DNA of 64,000 nt from Acetobacter aceti (GTDB lineage Bacteria; Pseudomonadota; Alphaproteobacteria; Acetobacterales; Acetobacteraceae): assembly GCF_002005445.1 (NCBI RefSeq), contig NZ_CP014692.1, forward strand, positions 2,418,001-2,482,000, written 5' to 3'. The position numbers and the translations under genes were made by a program. Below the pieces are notes generated by a model. It saw only the letters and a program-made list of their open reading frames with translations. It was not told the origin of the DNA and did no database searches. This document shows positions 27,151-35,634 of the stretch, in pieces. The stretch's first letter is position 1, and every line of letters starts with the position of its first letter.

Positions 27151-27927
27151 TTATTTCTTCAGAAATGCTTCGAGTTTACGGTCTACATCCGCAAGAAGGG
27201 CGTCGTCCTGTTGCATGTCCTGCGCCGTCAGAGAGCGTTTCATGGCCTGAAGGATGTCCGGCGTAATGTCCTTGTCCTGAATGGCCTGCCGCCACCAGTT
27301 CAGGGCTTCCTCGACAAGTCCGGCTTCAGCAAGCGCCGTAGCGTAATTGTGCTGCCCGCGATAGTCGCCCTGTTCCGCAGAGCGTTTATACCATGCCAGC
27401 GCTTCCTGCCTGTCCTTGGCCACTTCCCATCCTTCTTCAAGAAAACGGGCATAGAGGTTCATGGATTTGGCGTGCCCGTTATGAGCGGCTTCCCGGAACA
27501 GGGCGAAAGCCCGTGATCGGTCGGCAGGTATGCCAAGCCCTCTGAGAGCGAGGATACCCAGATTGTAGCGCCCCCATTCATCGCCAAGAGCAGCGGATTT
27601 TTCGTAATGGAGAGCTGCCTGAGCCAGATCTTTATCGACGCCATGACCAAAGTGATAGCAACGCCCAAGCATGTTGTGGGCTGGACCAAAACCGGCGTTG
27701 GCCGCGATTGTAAACCATCCGATAGCGGCCACCGGATCACTCTGCATGAAAGTGCTGCTGAGAAGAGCCTGCCCCCACTGTGTCTGGGCGAGGGGATCAC
27801 CTTTCAGGGCTTCAAGACGGATCTGTTCGATATGGTCGGGAAGAGGAGTGCGTTCAGCGGGACGTTTCCCCGGAAGCAGACGGGAGATCATGGCAGGACT
27901 CTTGTTGCGAGGGGTTCTCAGTAGCAT
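27151..27927 (-). CDS. Sel1-like / TPR repeat protein
   Basis: 258 residues with five or so Sel1-type helical repeats (for example A-A-N-A-G-F-G-P-A-H-N-M-L-G-R-C-Y, A-A-L-G-D-E-W-G-R-Y-N-L-G and S-A-E-Q-G-D-Y-R-G-Q-H-N-Y-A). There is no signal peptide or catalytic domain, so it is likely a cytoplasmic protein-interaction scaffold. ATG 27891 is an alternative start; neither has a good ribosome binding site. It lies 147 bases upstream of the Amt-like gene in the same direction. Confidence 0.8.
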   Translation of the reverse strand: MLLRTPRNKSPAMISRLLPGKRPAERTPLPDHIEQIRLEALKGDPLAQTQWGQALLSSTFMQSDPVAAIGWFTIAANAGFGPAHNMLGRCYHFGHGVDKDLAQAALHYEKSAALGDEWGRYNLGILALRGLGIPADRSRAFALFREAAHNGHAKSMNLYARFLEEGWEVAKDRQEALAWYKRSAEQGDYRGQHNYATALAEAGLVEEALNWWRQAIQDKDITPDILQAMKRSLTAQDMQQDDALLADVDRKLEAFLKK

Positions 27928-28318
27928 CGCTTACGGGTTGAGGGCAAGAATGTCAGTCATTATTCGCTGTGTTATGAACAGGGAGCTGCTGCGCCCTTGG
28001 AGAGATCAGGCAGGTCGCAATTTTCAGGCGGTGATTTGTTGAGCAATGCGGATTATATCCCATTGTGCTTTTCTGAGATGCAGAAGCATAAGTATTGTAG
28101 GTCAGCGAGAACAGGTTTTTGAAGCTTCAGTCAGGGTGAGTGTCGAACAGGATAGTTTGTGTCCGCTAAATGGTGGGAGGCTGACTGTCTCCTTTCGGGG
28201 GCGATTAAGTCCTGCCAGATCCTGAATTTCTTCCCATATTGCAGGGACGAAAGAAGGAGACGAAGCCGGCGTTTTTACGGACGGAACATGGGTGGACTTG
28301 ATACGGTTTTGTGCCGGT

Positions 28319-28372
28319 GTCCGTCGAACCCGTCGCCAGCCAGACCCGAACACCCGATGGAACCGGGATCAT
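28319..28372 (-). pseudogene. IS66 tnpB (orfB), N-terminal fragment
   Basis: Eighteen codons match the start of IS66 OrfB: M-I-P-V-P-S-G-V-R-V-W-L-A-T-G. Similarity stops where R-T-D-M-R would be expected, so the rest of the gene has been deleted. Confidence 0.65.
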
Positions 28373-28705
28373 CGCCGCAGCAGCGTCAGCACACGCGCGA
28401 CGACATCCAGATCCGTTCTGGCCGTCACGCGCAGGTGCGACCCGTCAGGCAGCACAGTCTCCAGTCCCGCGTCAGCGCCCCCAACGGGCAATGCCAGACC
28501 GGACGGCAAGGTCGGGAGCGTCACAGCCAGGCGGCCCGGATCCGTCCCGACGCCCAACTCGCCTCGCCACCACTGCCGCCGCCACGTCCAGAACAGGGCC
28601 GGCTGATGTCATGCTGCCGCCCCACGCATCACATTCCGCAACCAGCCGGAGTTTCTCCTCCAGGCTCCACCACCGACGCCGCTCCACTCCCGTGATGATT
28701 TCCAT
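28369..28705 (-). pseudogene. IS66 tnpA (orfA), broken by deletion and frameshift
   Basis: The start encodes M-E-I-I-T-G-V-E-R-R-R and W-S-L-E-E-K-L-R-L-V-A-E, which is diagnostic for IS66 OrfA. The frame then breaks near 28585-28620. The continuation L-F-W-T-W-R-R-Q-W-W lies in another frame, and the part usually reading V-A-R-R-H-x-I/V-S is deleted. The C-terminal part (L-E-T-V-L-P-D-G-S-H-L-R-V) is intact to the stop at 28369. Confidence 0.75.
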
Positions 28706-28878
28706 GCCATCTCCGTTCTCAAGATCAGAAACCATCGCTCACACCCGCAAGGCGTCTTTCACCGGGCGGATACGCTTTATCTGGCTGCCTGCCGCCGATC
28801 GCGATTTACAATTAACCCCCCTTTAATCAATGCTCAGTTATTGAGACAAATCATCACTTTTTACACAGAGTTGCTCAG

Positions 28879-29091
28879 ATGATTTCGTCCAAGAACACGC
28901 TCCCTCTGTCTCTATGGAGGGTAGCCGCCACTCAAGACAATTCTGTCGAGTTCCGGACGCACATGAAAATCACGGCGCTCACAGAACGGCCACGAGCATC
29001 TGCGTTTCGGGGCATAGCCGTAGGCGTCGCTTTCTGTATGCCTTTCTGGGCTGGTGTGATCTGGTTTGTGGTCGATCACGTCCACTCCTGA
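28879..29091 (+). CDS. Possible small membrane protein
   Basis: The frame gives 70 codons, or 43 from the inner ATG at 28963 (starting M-K-I-T-A-L-T-E-R-P). The C-terminal half has one clear membrane helix (I-A-V-G-V-A-F-C-M-P-F-W-A-G-V-I-W-F). There is no strong ribosome binding site and no recognised family. It lies in the otherwise empty stretch between the IS66 remnant and the exopolysaccharide operon. Confidence 0.3.
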   Translation: MISSKNTLPLSLWRVAATQDNSVEFRTHMKITALTERPRASAFRGIAVGVAFCMPFWAGVIWFVVDHVHS

Positions 29092-29192
29092 CAGGCAGGA
29101 TCCGCATGTCTCGCTCTTATTTTCTTTCGATCTGAAACAGCATCCACATCAAAAGAAGTCTGTCCATTGGCAAGATCGAGCGTGCCTTCCCG

Positions 29193-29369
29193 TTAAGCGA
29201 TAAATCCGGGTATCGTCGGGTGCCTGCAATGCACCAGAAAACCCAAATCAGTTGAATATGCGCGTGCCATATGATCTTTATAGCCATACGCATAGAAAAT
29301 CTTCAGGCTGGAAACGGTAATCATTCCGCTTAACAGCGAGACTTTCAGAACGGTTTCAACCATCGCCAT
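29193..29369 (-). CDS. Possible 58-residue protein at the 3' end of the exopolysaccharide operon
   Basis: A short frame starts 29 bases after the stop of the export lipoprotein gene, on the same strand. It begins M-A-M-V-E-T-V-L-K-V-S-L and contains one moderately hydrophobic segment (S-L-L-S-G-M-I-T-V-S-S-L). It has no recognisable family and no good ribosome binding site. Its position favours co-transcription with the operon. The remaining DNA between 29092 and 29192 shows nothing. Confidence 0.35.
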   Translation of the reverse strand: MAMVETVLKVSLLSGMITVSSLKIFYAYGYKDHMARAYSTDLGFLVHCRHPTIPGFIA

Positions 29370-29398
29370 ACATCAGAAAAGACAGACGAAAGCGTCTT

Positions 29399-29974
29399 TT
29401 AAAAGAACCGTTCATAAATTGTGATGACATCACCGGGAGCAAGATAAGTCTCTTCCGAAAGTCTGCCTTTCAGCGGACGACCATCTGGCGTTCCTTCTGT
29501 CCGCACCACGCTCGCTGGATTTTTGATAGCGCGATATGTATATCCGCCGGCAAGTGCTACGAGAGTTTCCATGGTCATCCCAGGAAGGTAGTTATACTGC
29601 CCCGGTTTCTGAATCTCTCCCAGGATAAAGACCGGTCTGTATTGAGTCACTTCGACAGACACACTTGGTTTGCTCAGCAAACCACGAGATCCCAACTGCC
29701 TGACGAGAGTCGATGCAAAACCTTCAGGTGTCTGGCCTGCCGCCTCAATCGTTCCGAGAAGCGGAAATGCAATTGTTCCTGCGTCACTGACAGAAAAAGC
29801 GTTGCTTAGCTGCGGGTCATTATAGGTCAGAATCCGGATCTGATCTCCTGCCCCAAGACGGTAAGGACCACTCACAGGAGGAATAGGTTTAAGCCCATGT
29901 GTCGGGGAACACCCCGCCAGAAACAGGCCAGACATGCCGACCATGACAAGACGGTGTATCATACGTATCGACAT
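29399..29974 (-). CDS. gumB: Polysaccharide export lipoprotein (Wza/GumB-like)
   Basis: About 191 residues. The lipoprotein signal (M-V-G-M-S-G-L-F-L-A-G-C) is followed by the Poly_export domain (Y-R-L-G-A-G-D-Q-I-R-I-L) and an SLBB segment (V-F-I-L-G-E-I-Q-K-P-G-Q-Y-N-Y). GumB-type proteins are short Wza relatives that form the outer-membrane exit channel for xanthan-like polymers. The start at ATG 29974 is preferred; 30001 and 29962 are alternatives. It follows the outer-membrane barrel gene by about 65 bases. Confidence 0.88.
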   Translation of the reverse strand: MSIRMIHRLVMVGMSGLFLAGCSPTHGLKPIPPVSGPYRLGAGDQIRILTYNDPQLSNAFSVSDAGTIAFPLLGTIEAAGQTPEGFASTLVRQLGSRGLLSKPSVSVEVTQYRPVFILGEIQKPGQYNYLPGMTMETLVALAGGYTYRAIKNPASVVRTEGTPDGRPLKGRLSEETYLAPGDVITIYERFF

Positions 29975-30039
29975 CCTGTAATCGCACTCCGTTGCAGGCA
30001 AAAAAGAAGGAAATTTTCAGACTGGAGCGACCCTGTCGC

Positions 30040-31404
30040 TTAACGGGCAAACGCAACGCCAAAAGTTATCGTGTTACCTGTGAATGTAGCACGTGAAATG
30101 CCTGTATCCAGAACCGCAGGCACACCATGCTTTGCATAGCTGGAGGTGTGGTTATAGTTCAGCGTTAATTTCAGGTCGCGGGTGAACTGCCAATCCAGTC
30201 CGGCCATAAATTTGATCTGATTCTGTTGCCGTGTCCGGGCGCCAGCGACAGACGAGCGGGAGTCTGTACGCGCATATGCAACATTCCCATGGAAATAGAG
30301 ATCCTTTCTCAATTCACGATCCCATCGAATTTGCACTATTGACATGATCTGGTTACGAGAAAAAGGGGATGTCGGGTCAAACAACCCTCTCCGACCAGTA
30401 AGCGTCACGGTATTCAGCTTGTCCGGCATCCACAATACCTCTGCTTCCGCCGTAGGCGTTGTTACAGGTCGACCACTGTCCCGTGTGAAATGGCGTGTTT
30501 CCGCACCAACCAGCATTCGATATTGCAAGACAGGATCGGCTCGGAGATCAAAACCAGTAAATCCGCCACCACTGATATAGTCATTTGACAGTTCTCCGGA
30601 ACGGGGATTGAACTGTGCTTCAGATCCCCGAAGGATCGTCACGAGCGCATTGCCTTTCGAGATTTCAAATCGCCCCTGAAGCATTTGCATTTCCAACTGA
30701 TGACTTAGCGCGCCTGTATCGCGGGAAGCTGTCGGCAAAGACCCCTGACTCTGCCCGAAAGCAAATTTATCATACGATGCCGTCGGAATAAGCGCGAAGC
30801 GGGTCCAGCTTTTATGATAACTGAGGCGCACATCATCAGTGTTATAGGGCACCGGGTAGCCAATTCCGAAGTTGCCCAGATCAGTTGCCGAGAGGTGCCT
30901 GACAGAGTGAGCATATCCCAGAGACAGCGTGTCACGGCGGAGATTGAGCGTTCCCCCTGCCGCTGCGGACCAGTCGGTGTAATTAGCAGCACTTACAGAA
31001 GGGTAGGCCTGATTGGATACCGACATGGATGCCCCGATAGCATGCCGGGACCAATTGGAATTTACTGCAAGCCCCGCTGAGGTGCTAAGGACAGCACTCG
31101 ACGTATGAGGAACCCCCAAAATACTGGTACTATAACCAAACTGCTGGGATGCTGTTGGTTTGAGAATATAGGCTCCTACAGGAATACCCAGATGTTTATG
31201 TGATATTACTTCTCTAAGAGAAACACTTCCCGTTGAGTCCGCCGAATATCCGGGCAATTCGTTTGGAAAATACTGCTGAATAAGTTGCGCGCGCGCCTCG
31301 GTCGAACACACTCCCGCAAGCACAAAAACAAACCACAACAATATATTTCTAAAATGGCTTATCTTAACATTAATTCCATTCATATATCGATATTCATCAA
31401 TCAT
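30040..31404 (-). CDS. Outer-membrane beta-barrel protein of the exopolysaccharide cluster
   Basis: 454 residues. A signal peptide (hydrophobic I-L-L-W-F-V-F-V-L-A-G-V, cleavage near A-R-A-Q) is followed by a long series of alternating strands rich in Tyr, Ser and Gly, ending with aromatic/Arg residues as outer-membrane barrels do. It resembles the BBP2_2-type putative beta-barrels found in similar loci. It lies two bases after the stop of the GumH-like gene on the minus strand, so it is part of the operon and may aid polymer secretion. Its exact role is not known. Confidence 0.75.
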   Translation of the reverse strand: MIDEYRYMNGINVKISHFRNILLWFVFVLAGVCSTEARAQLIQQYFPNELPGYSADSTGSVSLREVISHKHLGIPVGAYILKPTASQQFGYSTSILGVPHTSSAVLSTSAGLAVNSNWSRHAIGASMSVSNQAYPSVSAANYTDWSAAAGGTLNLRRDTLSLGYAHSVRHLSATDLGNFGIGYPVPYNTDDVRLSYHKSWTRFALIPTASYDKFAFGQSQGSLPTASRDTGALSHQLEMQMLQGRFEISKGNALVTILRGSEAQFNPRSGELSNDYISGGGFTGFDLRADPVLQYRMLVGAETRHFTRDSGRPVTTPTAEAEVLWMPDKLNTVTLTGRRGLFDPTSPFSRNQIMSIVQIRWDRELRKDLYFHGNVAYARTDSRSSVAGARTRQQNQIKFMAGLDWQFTRDLKLTLNYNHTSSYAKHGVPAVLDTGISRATFTGNTITFGVAFAR

Positions 31405-31406
31405 AT

Positions 31407-32540
31407 TCAGGATGCATGCTCAGATGAAAGCATAGGCACATTCAGAACTTCAGCATAAACATCCACATAACGTCGTGCGACATCTTTCCAGTCGTAGCGC
31501 TGCGCGCCTATAATCGCAGAAGCTCTCCCCATCGCCATTGCGTCCGGATCAGCCTGCTGAGTCTCAATTTTTATAGCAAGCCTCTCCATGTCGTCGCCCT
31601 CCAGCACAATCCCGGTTCCCGTGCGGCTCACCAGACGTCGAAAGGGAGCGATTCCACTCAGGATCGGAATCAGACCTGCGGACATGGCTTCCACGGCAGC
31701 CAACCCAAAACCTTCATGATCTGAAAAACTGGCAAACCAACTGGCATTACCAAGGGCATGCCGCAGTTCCGCATCAGAGGGTTCGGAAATAATCTTCACA
31801 GCGTCCTGTACCCCGGCACGTACCGCGAAGTTTTCCAGATCCGGCACGGACTGCTCAGCCGGCCTCCCAGCTATGATCAGCCGCCATTCCGGGTTCTGTC
31901 TTTTCAGCGCGGCCAGAAGATCGAATAAGAGATCAAGACGCTTGTGCAGAGAAAATCGTCCGAAACTTATCAAGGTGCGCACAGGCTTTTCTGAAGCCGC
32001 ATTAGAAAATTTCGACTGGTTGATGCCGTTCTCAATGGTGATCAGACGCCCTTTTGCTACATCTGCAAAAATATCCGCATCATTCTGACTGCATGCGACA
32101 ACCTTGTCGTACGCCCTGATACTTGCCCGTGTCAGCGTTGCGAACCACAGTTTTTTGAGCTTTCCATAGGCTCCACTGTGAAAAAATCCGCCATGCGTGG
32201 AAACCACAAGAGGTTTCCTGATCAGGGTCTTCATCAATGCAAAGAAATCAAAGAAAAAATCAATTGCGTGTACATGAACGAGGTCTGCTCCTCCGACGTG
32301 TCCGATCACGGCAGGAGCCAGTGGATAACGCGTTGACCCACACCAGGCCAGGCGCGTTACCGGAATACCCTGTACCGAGTCCTGCGGAGGCAATATTCCT
32401 TCCCTGTTGAACACTGTGTTCAATGTCACAATCTGGGCGTCAATTCCCATGGCCTTCTGCTGGAAAGCCAGATTCAGAACAGAGTCTTCAAGGCCGCCCA
32501 CAGACGGACTGAACTGCCTCACGACATGGATGATTTTCAT
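31407..32540 (-). CDS. gumH: Family-4 glycosyltransferase, GumH/AceC-like mannosyltransferase
   Basis: About 377 residues of GT-B fold. The start M-K-I-I-H-V-V-R-Q-F-S-P-S-V-G-G-L-E-D and the segments H-V-H-A-I-D-F-F-F-D, V-V-S-T-H-G-G-F-F-H and E-G-F-G-L-A-A-V-E-A-M-S-A-G-L-I-P-I closely match GumH of Xanthomonas. GumH adds alpha-1,3-mannose to the cellobiosyl lipid; AceC is the acetan counterpart. The longer frame to 32615 overlaps the next gene and is not needed. It begins 15 bases after the GumC-like gene. Confidence 0.9.
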   Translation of the reverse strand: MKIIHVVRQFSPSVGGLEDSVLNLAFQQKAMGIDAQIVTLNTVFNREGILPPQDSVQGIPVTRLAWCGSTRYPLAPAVIGHVGGADLVHVHAIDFFFDFFALMKTLIRKPLVVSTHGGFFHSGAYGKLKKLWFATLTRASIRAYDKVVACSQNDADIFADVAKGRLITIENGINQSKFSNAASEKPVRTLISFGRFSLHKRLDLLFDLLAALKRQNPEWRLIIAGRPAEQSVPDLENFAVRAGVQDAVKIISEPSDAELRHALGNASWFASFSDHEGFGLAAVEAMSAGLIPILSGIAPFRRLVSRTGTGIVLEGDDMERLAIKIETQQADPDAMAMGRASAIIGAQRYDWKDVARRYVDVYAEVLNVPMLSSEHAS

Positions 32541-32554
32541 GACAGGAACGTCTT

Positions 32555-34762
32555 TCACGCCTGACGGCGGTGAGCAATCAGGCGGGCTTCCTGCCGGGTC
32601 AACTGAGCGCCACAAAGAAGATTGAACGACCCGTTGTCAGTACCTGTCACCACAAATCCTGAGAGTCTGACGCCATAAAGCCGCAGTCGTTCCACACACG
32701 CAGCCGTGGTTTCCCGAGACGCACGCCCCCAGCGACAGACAAAAAGCGTCTGGTCGGCAACAGAGGCCATCGACAGTCCTCCTGCCGTCACGCCCAGAGG
32801 AGGCGTGACAAGAATGATCACACGATAAGAGCGGGAAAGATCACGAAACAGATCCTGCAGCTGCGTGATTTCAGCCCGGTCAAAAACATAGCCACGTGGC
32901 GTTCCGGCAGCCATGACATCACATCCCCGGACCTGATCTCTGGAAATGACATTCCGCGCAGCCGCTTTTCCTTGCAGAACATCCGAAAGGCCCAACGCCC
33001 CCCCTACCCTGCTGCTGTCGAGACCAACACGACGGCTGAAATCAGTATCAATGACCAGAGCTGTTTCACCGGCCTCCTCAGCCGCGGCAGCCAGCCACGA
33101 TGCAAGCGTCATCTTTCCGTCACCAGGCAAGGCTGATGTTATGGCTATAACTCTCGCCCCGCCACTACCTGACATGCCCTGAGCCATGGAAAGCTGCGCT
33201 CCCAGCTGTCTTACGGCCTCAGCAGGCAACGAGAAGGCATGATCCCGCATCAGATCGGTTGGCGATTTCCTTTTTCCAGGCTGAATACGTGGAAAGACAG
33301 CCAGCAGAGGGATGCCGCCAAAGCCTCTGAACTCATCCAGATCCGTAAAGCCTGAAGAAAACAGAACGCGCAGCGCAACCGCACCAACACCACCGGCAAT
33401 GGCGAGAACAATGACACCCATCATCAGTTTCTTGCGATTGGGAAACGTGGCCGTCGCCGGAACGGCTGCATGAGAAACAAACATGATGGGAGGCTGGAGG
33501 AGAGCCACGCGGTCCGTCAACTGCTTGGCGCGATCAAGAAAGGCTTCGTACACACCGCGTGCACTCTGCGATTCCTGATCAAGAGTGCGGTATTCTGCCT
33601 GCGCCCCACTCTGCCTGCCTGACTGGACACGAAGACGATCAAGCGCTGACGTCAACTGTTCGACATCAGCCCGTGCGGACATGAGAGCGCCATTGATCGA
33701 AAGCAAAGCCTGCCGGGTGGCGGCGTTCAGATTGGCCCGGCTGCTGGCGATCTGCCTGTCAAATGCGATGACGTCCGGATGATTGGGACCGAAAGAAGCA
33801 CTTTTCTGCGCTTTCTGATTCTCTCCCTGCATAAGTGCGGTCGCAGCAGCCACGACCAGCGGCTGTTCCGTCAGCGATAAAAGTGTCTGCGGATCGCCGG
33901 TCTGCATAGCCGTTTTCAAAGTAGCCGCTTTTGCCTGAGCAGCAGCATAACGTGTCTGCGCCTGCCCTAAGCTGACCGCCATGTCAGAGATTTGATGCTC
34001 GACAAGGGGAGATCCGCCGGTTGTATTAACCAGTTCATGCTGGACATTATAAGCGCTCGCCGCACGTTCGGCTTCCAGCCAGCGTTGGCGAAGCGCTGCG
34101 GTTCGGTCATCCAGCCATTCCGCTTCACGCTGCAGATCACCGCTTTGCTGGGTCAGGGCAAGCTTCTGATAGTTTGTAACGAAGGCATTTGCCACAGCAG
34201 CTGCCCGTTCACCAGTATCGGCCTTCGCACTCACAGTCATGATGCGTGACCGCGCCTGCGGTTCCACCGTCACGCTGGACAGCAACGCGTCAATCTGGCG
34301 GTCGAGTACACCGGCGCTGTTGCTCGCCACTTCTGTGCCGGCGCCACATCCCAGCCTGACACCATGTTCACACAGAAAATGATGCCAGTTGCGCGACGGC
34401 TTCTGGGACGGAGGCGGCAGTTCCTTCAGGACCAGAGCCGCCACATCCCGTGACTGAATCAGAGCGGCCTGTGTGGCGGGCTCATCATCTTCGATTGATC
34501 TGTTTGCATCAGGAGACTGCGCCATCGGATCAACCACACGCGTTGTCACGACCACAGTTGCCGGCGCCATAAAGGAGCGTTTCAACGACAGCACCGCCAG
34601 AGTGCCGAAAACAAGGATACCCAGAGCGACAGCACAGAACAGATAGCGAGATCGCCACCCCAGCGAGAAATAGCGCATTGCCAGCGCGTGGGCACCCGCT
34701 GCGGCAGGAGGAGATTCAGCTCTTGGCTGCTCGAAAGTACGGTCTAGCGGTCGATCAAGCAT
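32555..34762 (-). CDS. gumC: Wzc/GumC-like polysaccharide co-polymerase with degenerate kinase domain
   Basis: 735 residues. A Wzz-type N-terminal domain with membrane helices near 42-60 and 446-468 encloses a long periplasmic coiled-coil region (about 200-420). A cytoplasmic BY-kinase-like ATPase domain follows (about 520-720). The kinase motifs are altered: Walker A is L-P-G-D-G-K-M-T-L (Met551 in place of Ser), Walker A' is L-V-I-D-T-D, and Walker B reads I-I-L-V-T-P-P with Val652 where Asp is expected. No C-terminal tyrosine cluster exists. It probably controls chain length; autokinase activity is doubtful. Xanthan GumC lacks a kinase domain, so this is a fused form. Confidence 0.85.
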   Translation of the reverse strand: MLDRPLDRTFEQPRAESPPAAAGAHALAMRYFSLGWRSRYLFCAVALGILVFGTLAVLSLKRSFMAPATVVVTTRVVDPMAQSPDANRSIEDDEPATQAALIQSRDVAALVLKELPPPSQKPSRNWHHFLCEHGVRLGCGAGTEVASNSAGVLDRQIDALLSSVTVEPQARSRIMTVSAKADTGERAAAVANAFVTNYQKLALTQQSGDLQREAEWLDDRTAALRQRWLEAERAASAYNVQHELVNTTGGSPLVEHQISDMAVSLGQAQTRYAAAQAKAATLKTAMQTGDPQTLLSLTEQPLVVAAATALMQGENQKAQKSASFGPNHPDVIAFDRQIASSRANLNAATRQALLSINGALMSARADVEQLTSALDRLRVQSGRQSGAQAEYRTLDQESQSARGVYEAFLDRAKQLTDRVALLQPPIMFVSHAAVPATATFPNRKKLMMGVIVLAIAGGVGAVALRVLFSSGFTDLDEFRGFGGIPLLAVFPRIQPGKRKSPTDLMRDHAFSLPAEAVRQLGAQLSMAQGMSGSGGARVIAITSALPGDGKMTLASWLAAAAEEAGETALVIDTDFSRRVGLDSSRVGGALGLSDVLQGKAAARNVISRDQVRGCDVMAAGTPRGYVFDRAEITQLQDLFRDLSRSYRVIILVTPPLGVTAGGLSMASVADQTLFVCRWGRASRETTAACVERLRLYGVRLSGFVVTGTDNGSFNLLCGAQLTRQEARLIAHRRQA

Positions 34763-34803
34763 ACCGGAAGGGTCCTACATACAACAAAGATCTACCAGCG
34801 ATC

Positions 34804-35634
34804 TCACACCTCCTGAGATGACGCTGTTTTTTTACCAAGCAAGGCGGACAATCGCCATCGCATTACATATACGCCAAAACAGGGCAGGCCCAGCAGATAG
34901 CGACGCCATAATCTTTTGGGCTCACGACTCAATCTGACTAGCCATTCAAGCCCCAGATTAGCAACCCATCTCGGAGGCCGTGAAACACGCCCGGCTGCGT
35001 GATCGACAAGAGCTCCTGCTGTTATTGCCACCAAAGGCGGCAGCCGATTCCAGTTATCCCACAACCACCGTTCCTGACGTGGCATCCCCATATTAAGCAG
35101 AAGCACAGACGGTTTTGCCGCTACTATTTTTTCAATGACACTTTCCGCCTCAGGGCTGCCAGGAGTGACGTCGAAAAAACCGTGCTGAACGCCTGCAGTG
35201 CGACATCCATATTTCCTGGAGAATACCGCAGCCGCTTTTTCGGCAACATCCTGCTCTCCGCCAAGCCAGAAAACATTGGCGGCGTCACCAAGCGCGGAAA
35301 GCATATCGCCAATCCATTCCGGTGGAGTGGTCCTGTGCAGATTCTTTCCTGTCAGAAAGACCGATGCCAGCTGCACACCGGCACCGTCACAAAATGCAAT
35401 TTCAGCCTGATCGAAAAGTCCCCGCATCCAGAGCTGTTTCTGGGAGAGCGTGACGCAGTGGGCATTGGCGTTGATAACTCGTGCCGCGCCTCTTTGCCGC
35501 ACTACCTCCGTCAGACATGTAACAATATCTTCACGGGGGATATCCATCAGCTCCAGCCCCATCACTTCCACAACGGGAAAGTCACGCCCACAGAGCCGTT
35601 TTGTCTGTTCTTTCATCGCAACATCAGAACGCAT
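34804..35634 (-). CDS. gumM: WecB/TagA/CpsF-family glycosyltransferase (GumM/AceB-like)
   Basis: 276 residues of the GT26 family. The family motifs V-I-N-A-N-A-H-C-V, F-C-D-G-A-G-V-Q-L-A, V-F-W-L-G-G-E and L-L-N-M-G-M-P-R-Q-E-R-W are all present. In xanthan and acetan synthesis the second step, beta-1,4-glucose addition to lipid-linked glucose, is done by this type (GumM/AceB), which fits the gene order directly after the GumD-like gene. The start overlaps the gumD-like stop by 11 bp; ATG 35616 is an alternative. Confidence 0.87.
   Translation of the reverse strand: MRSDVAMKEQTKRLCGRDFPVVEVMGLELMDIPREDIVTCLTEVVRQRGAARVINANAHCVTLSQKQLWMRGLFDQAEIAFCDGAGVQLASVFLTGKNLHRTTPPEWIGDMLSALGDAANVFWLGGEQDVAEKAAAVFSRKYGCRTAGVQHGFFDVTPGSPEAESVIEKIVAAKPSVLLLNMGMPRQERWLWDNWNRLPPLVAITAGALVDHAAGRVSRPPRWVANLGLEWLVRLSREPKRLWRRYLLGLPCFGVYVMRWRLSALLGKKTASSQEV

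Larger units (their letters stand above)
28319..28735 (-). mobile_element. IS66-family remnant
   Basis: Holds a broken tnpA (28369-28705) followed by the first 18 codons of tnpB (28319-28372) with the 4-bp ATGA overlap usual in IS66 elements. The large transposase gene tnpC and both ends are missing or not recognisable, so the element is dead. About 60 bases upstream of tnpA, a stretch reading GGTGAAAGACGCCTTGCGGG on the minus strand may be part of the original terminal region. Left of it (28130-28200) a minus/plus segment with GTGTCCGCTAAATGG could come from another insertion sequence, but this is uncertain. Confidence 0.7.
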
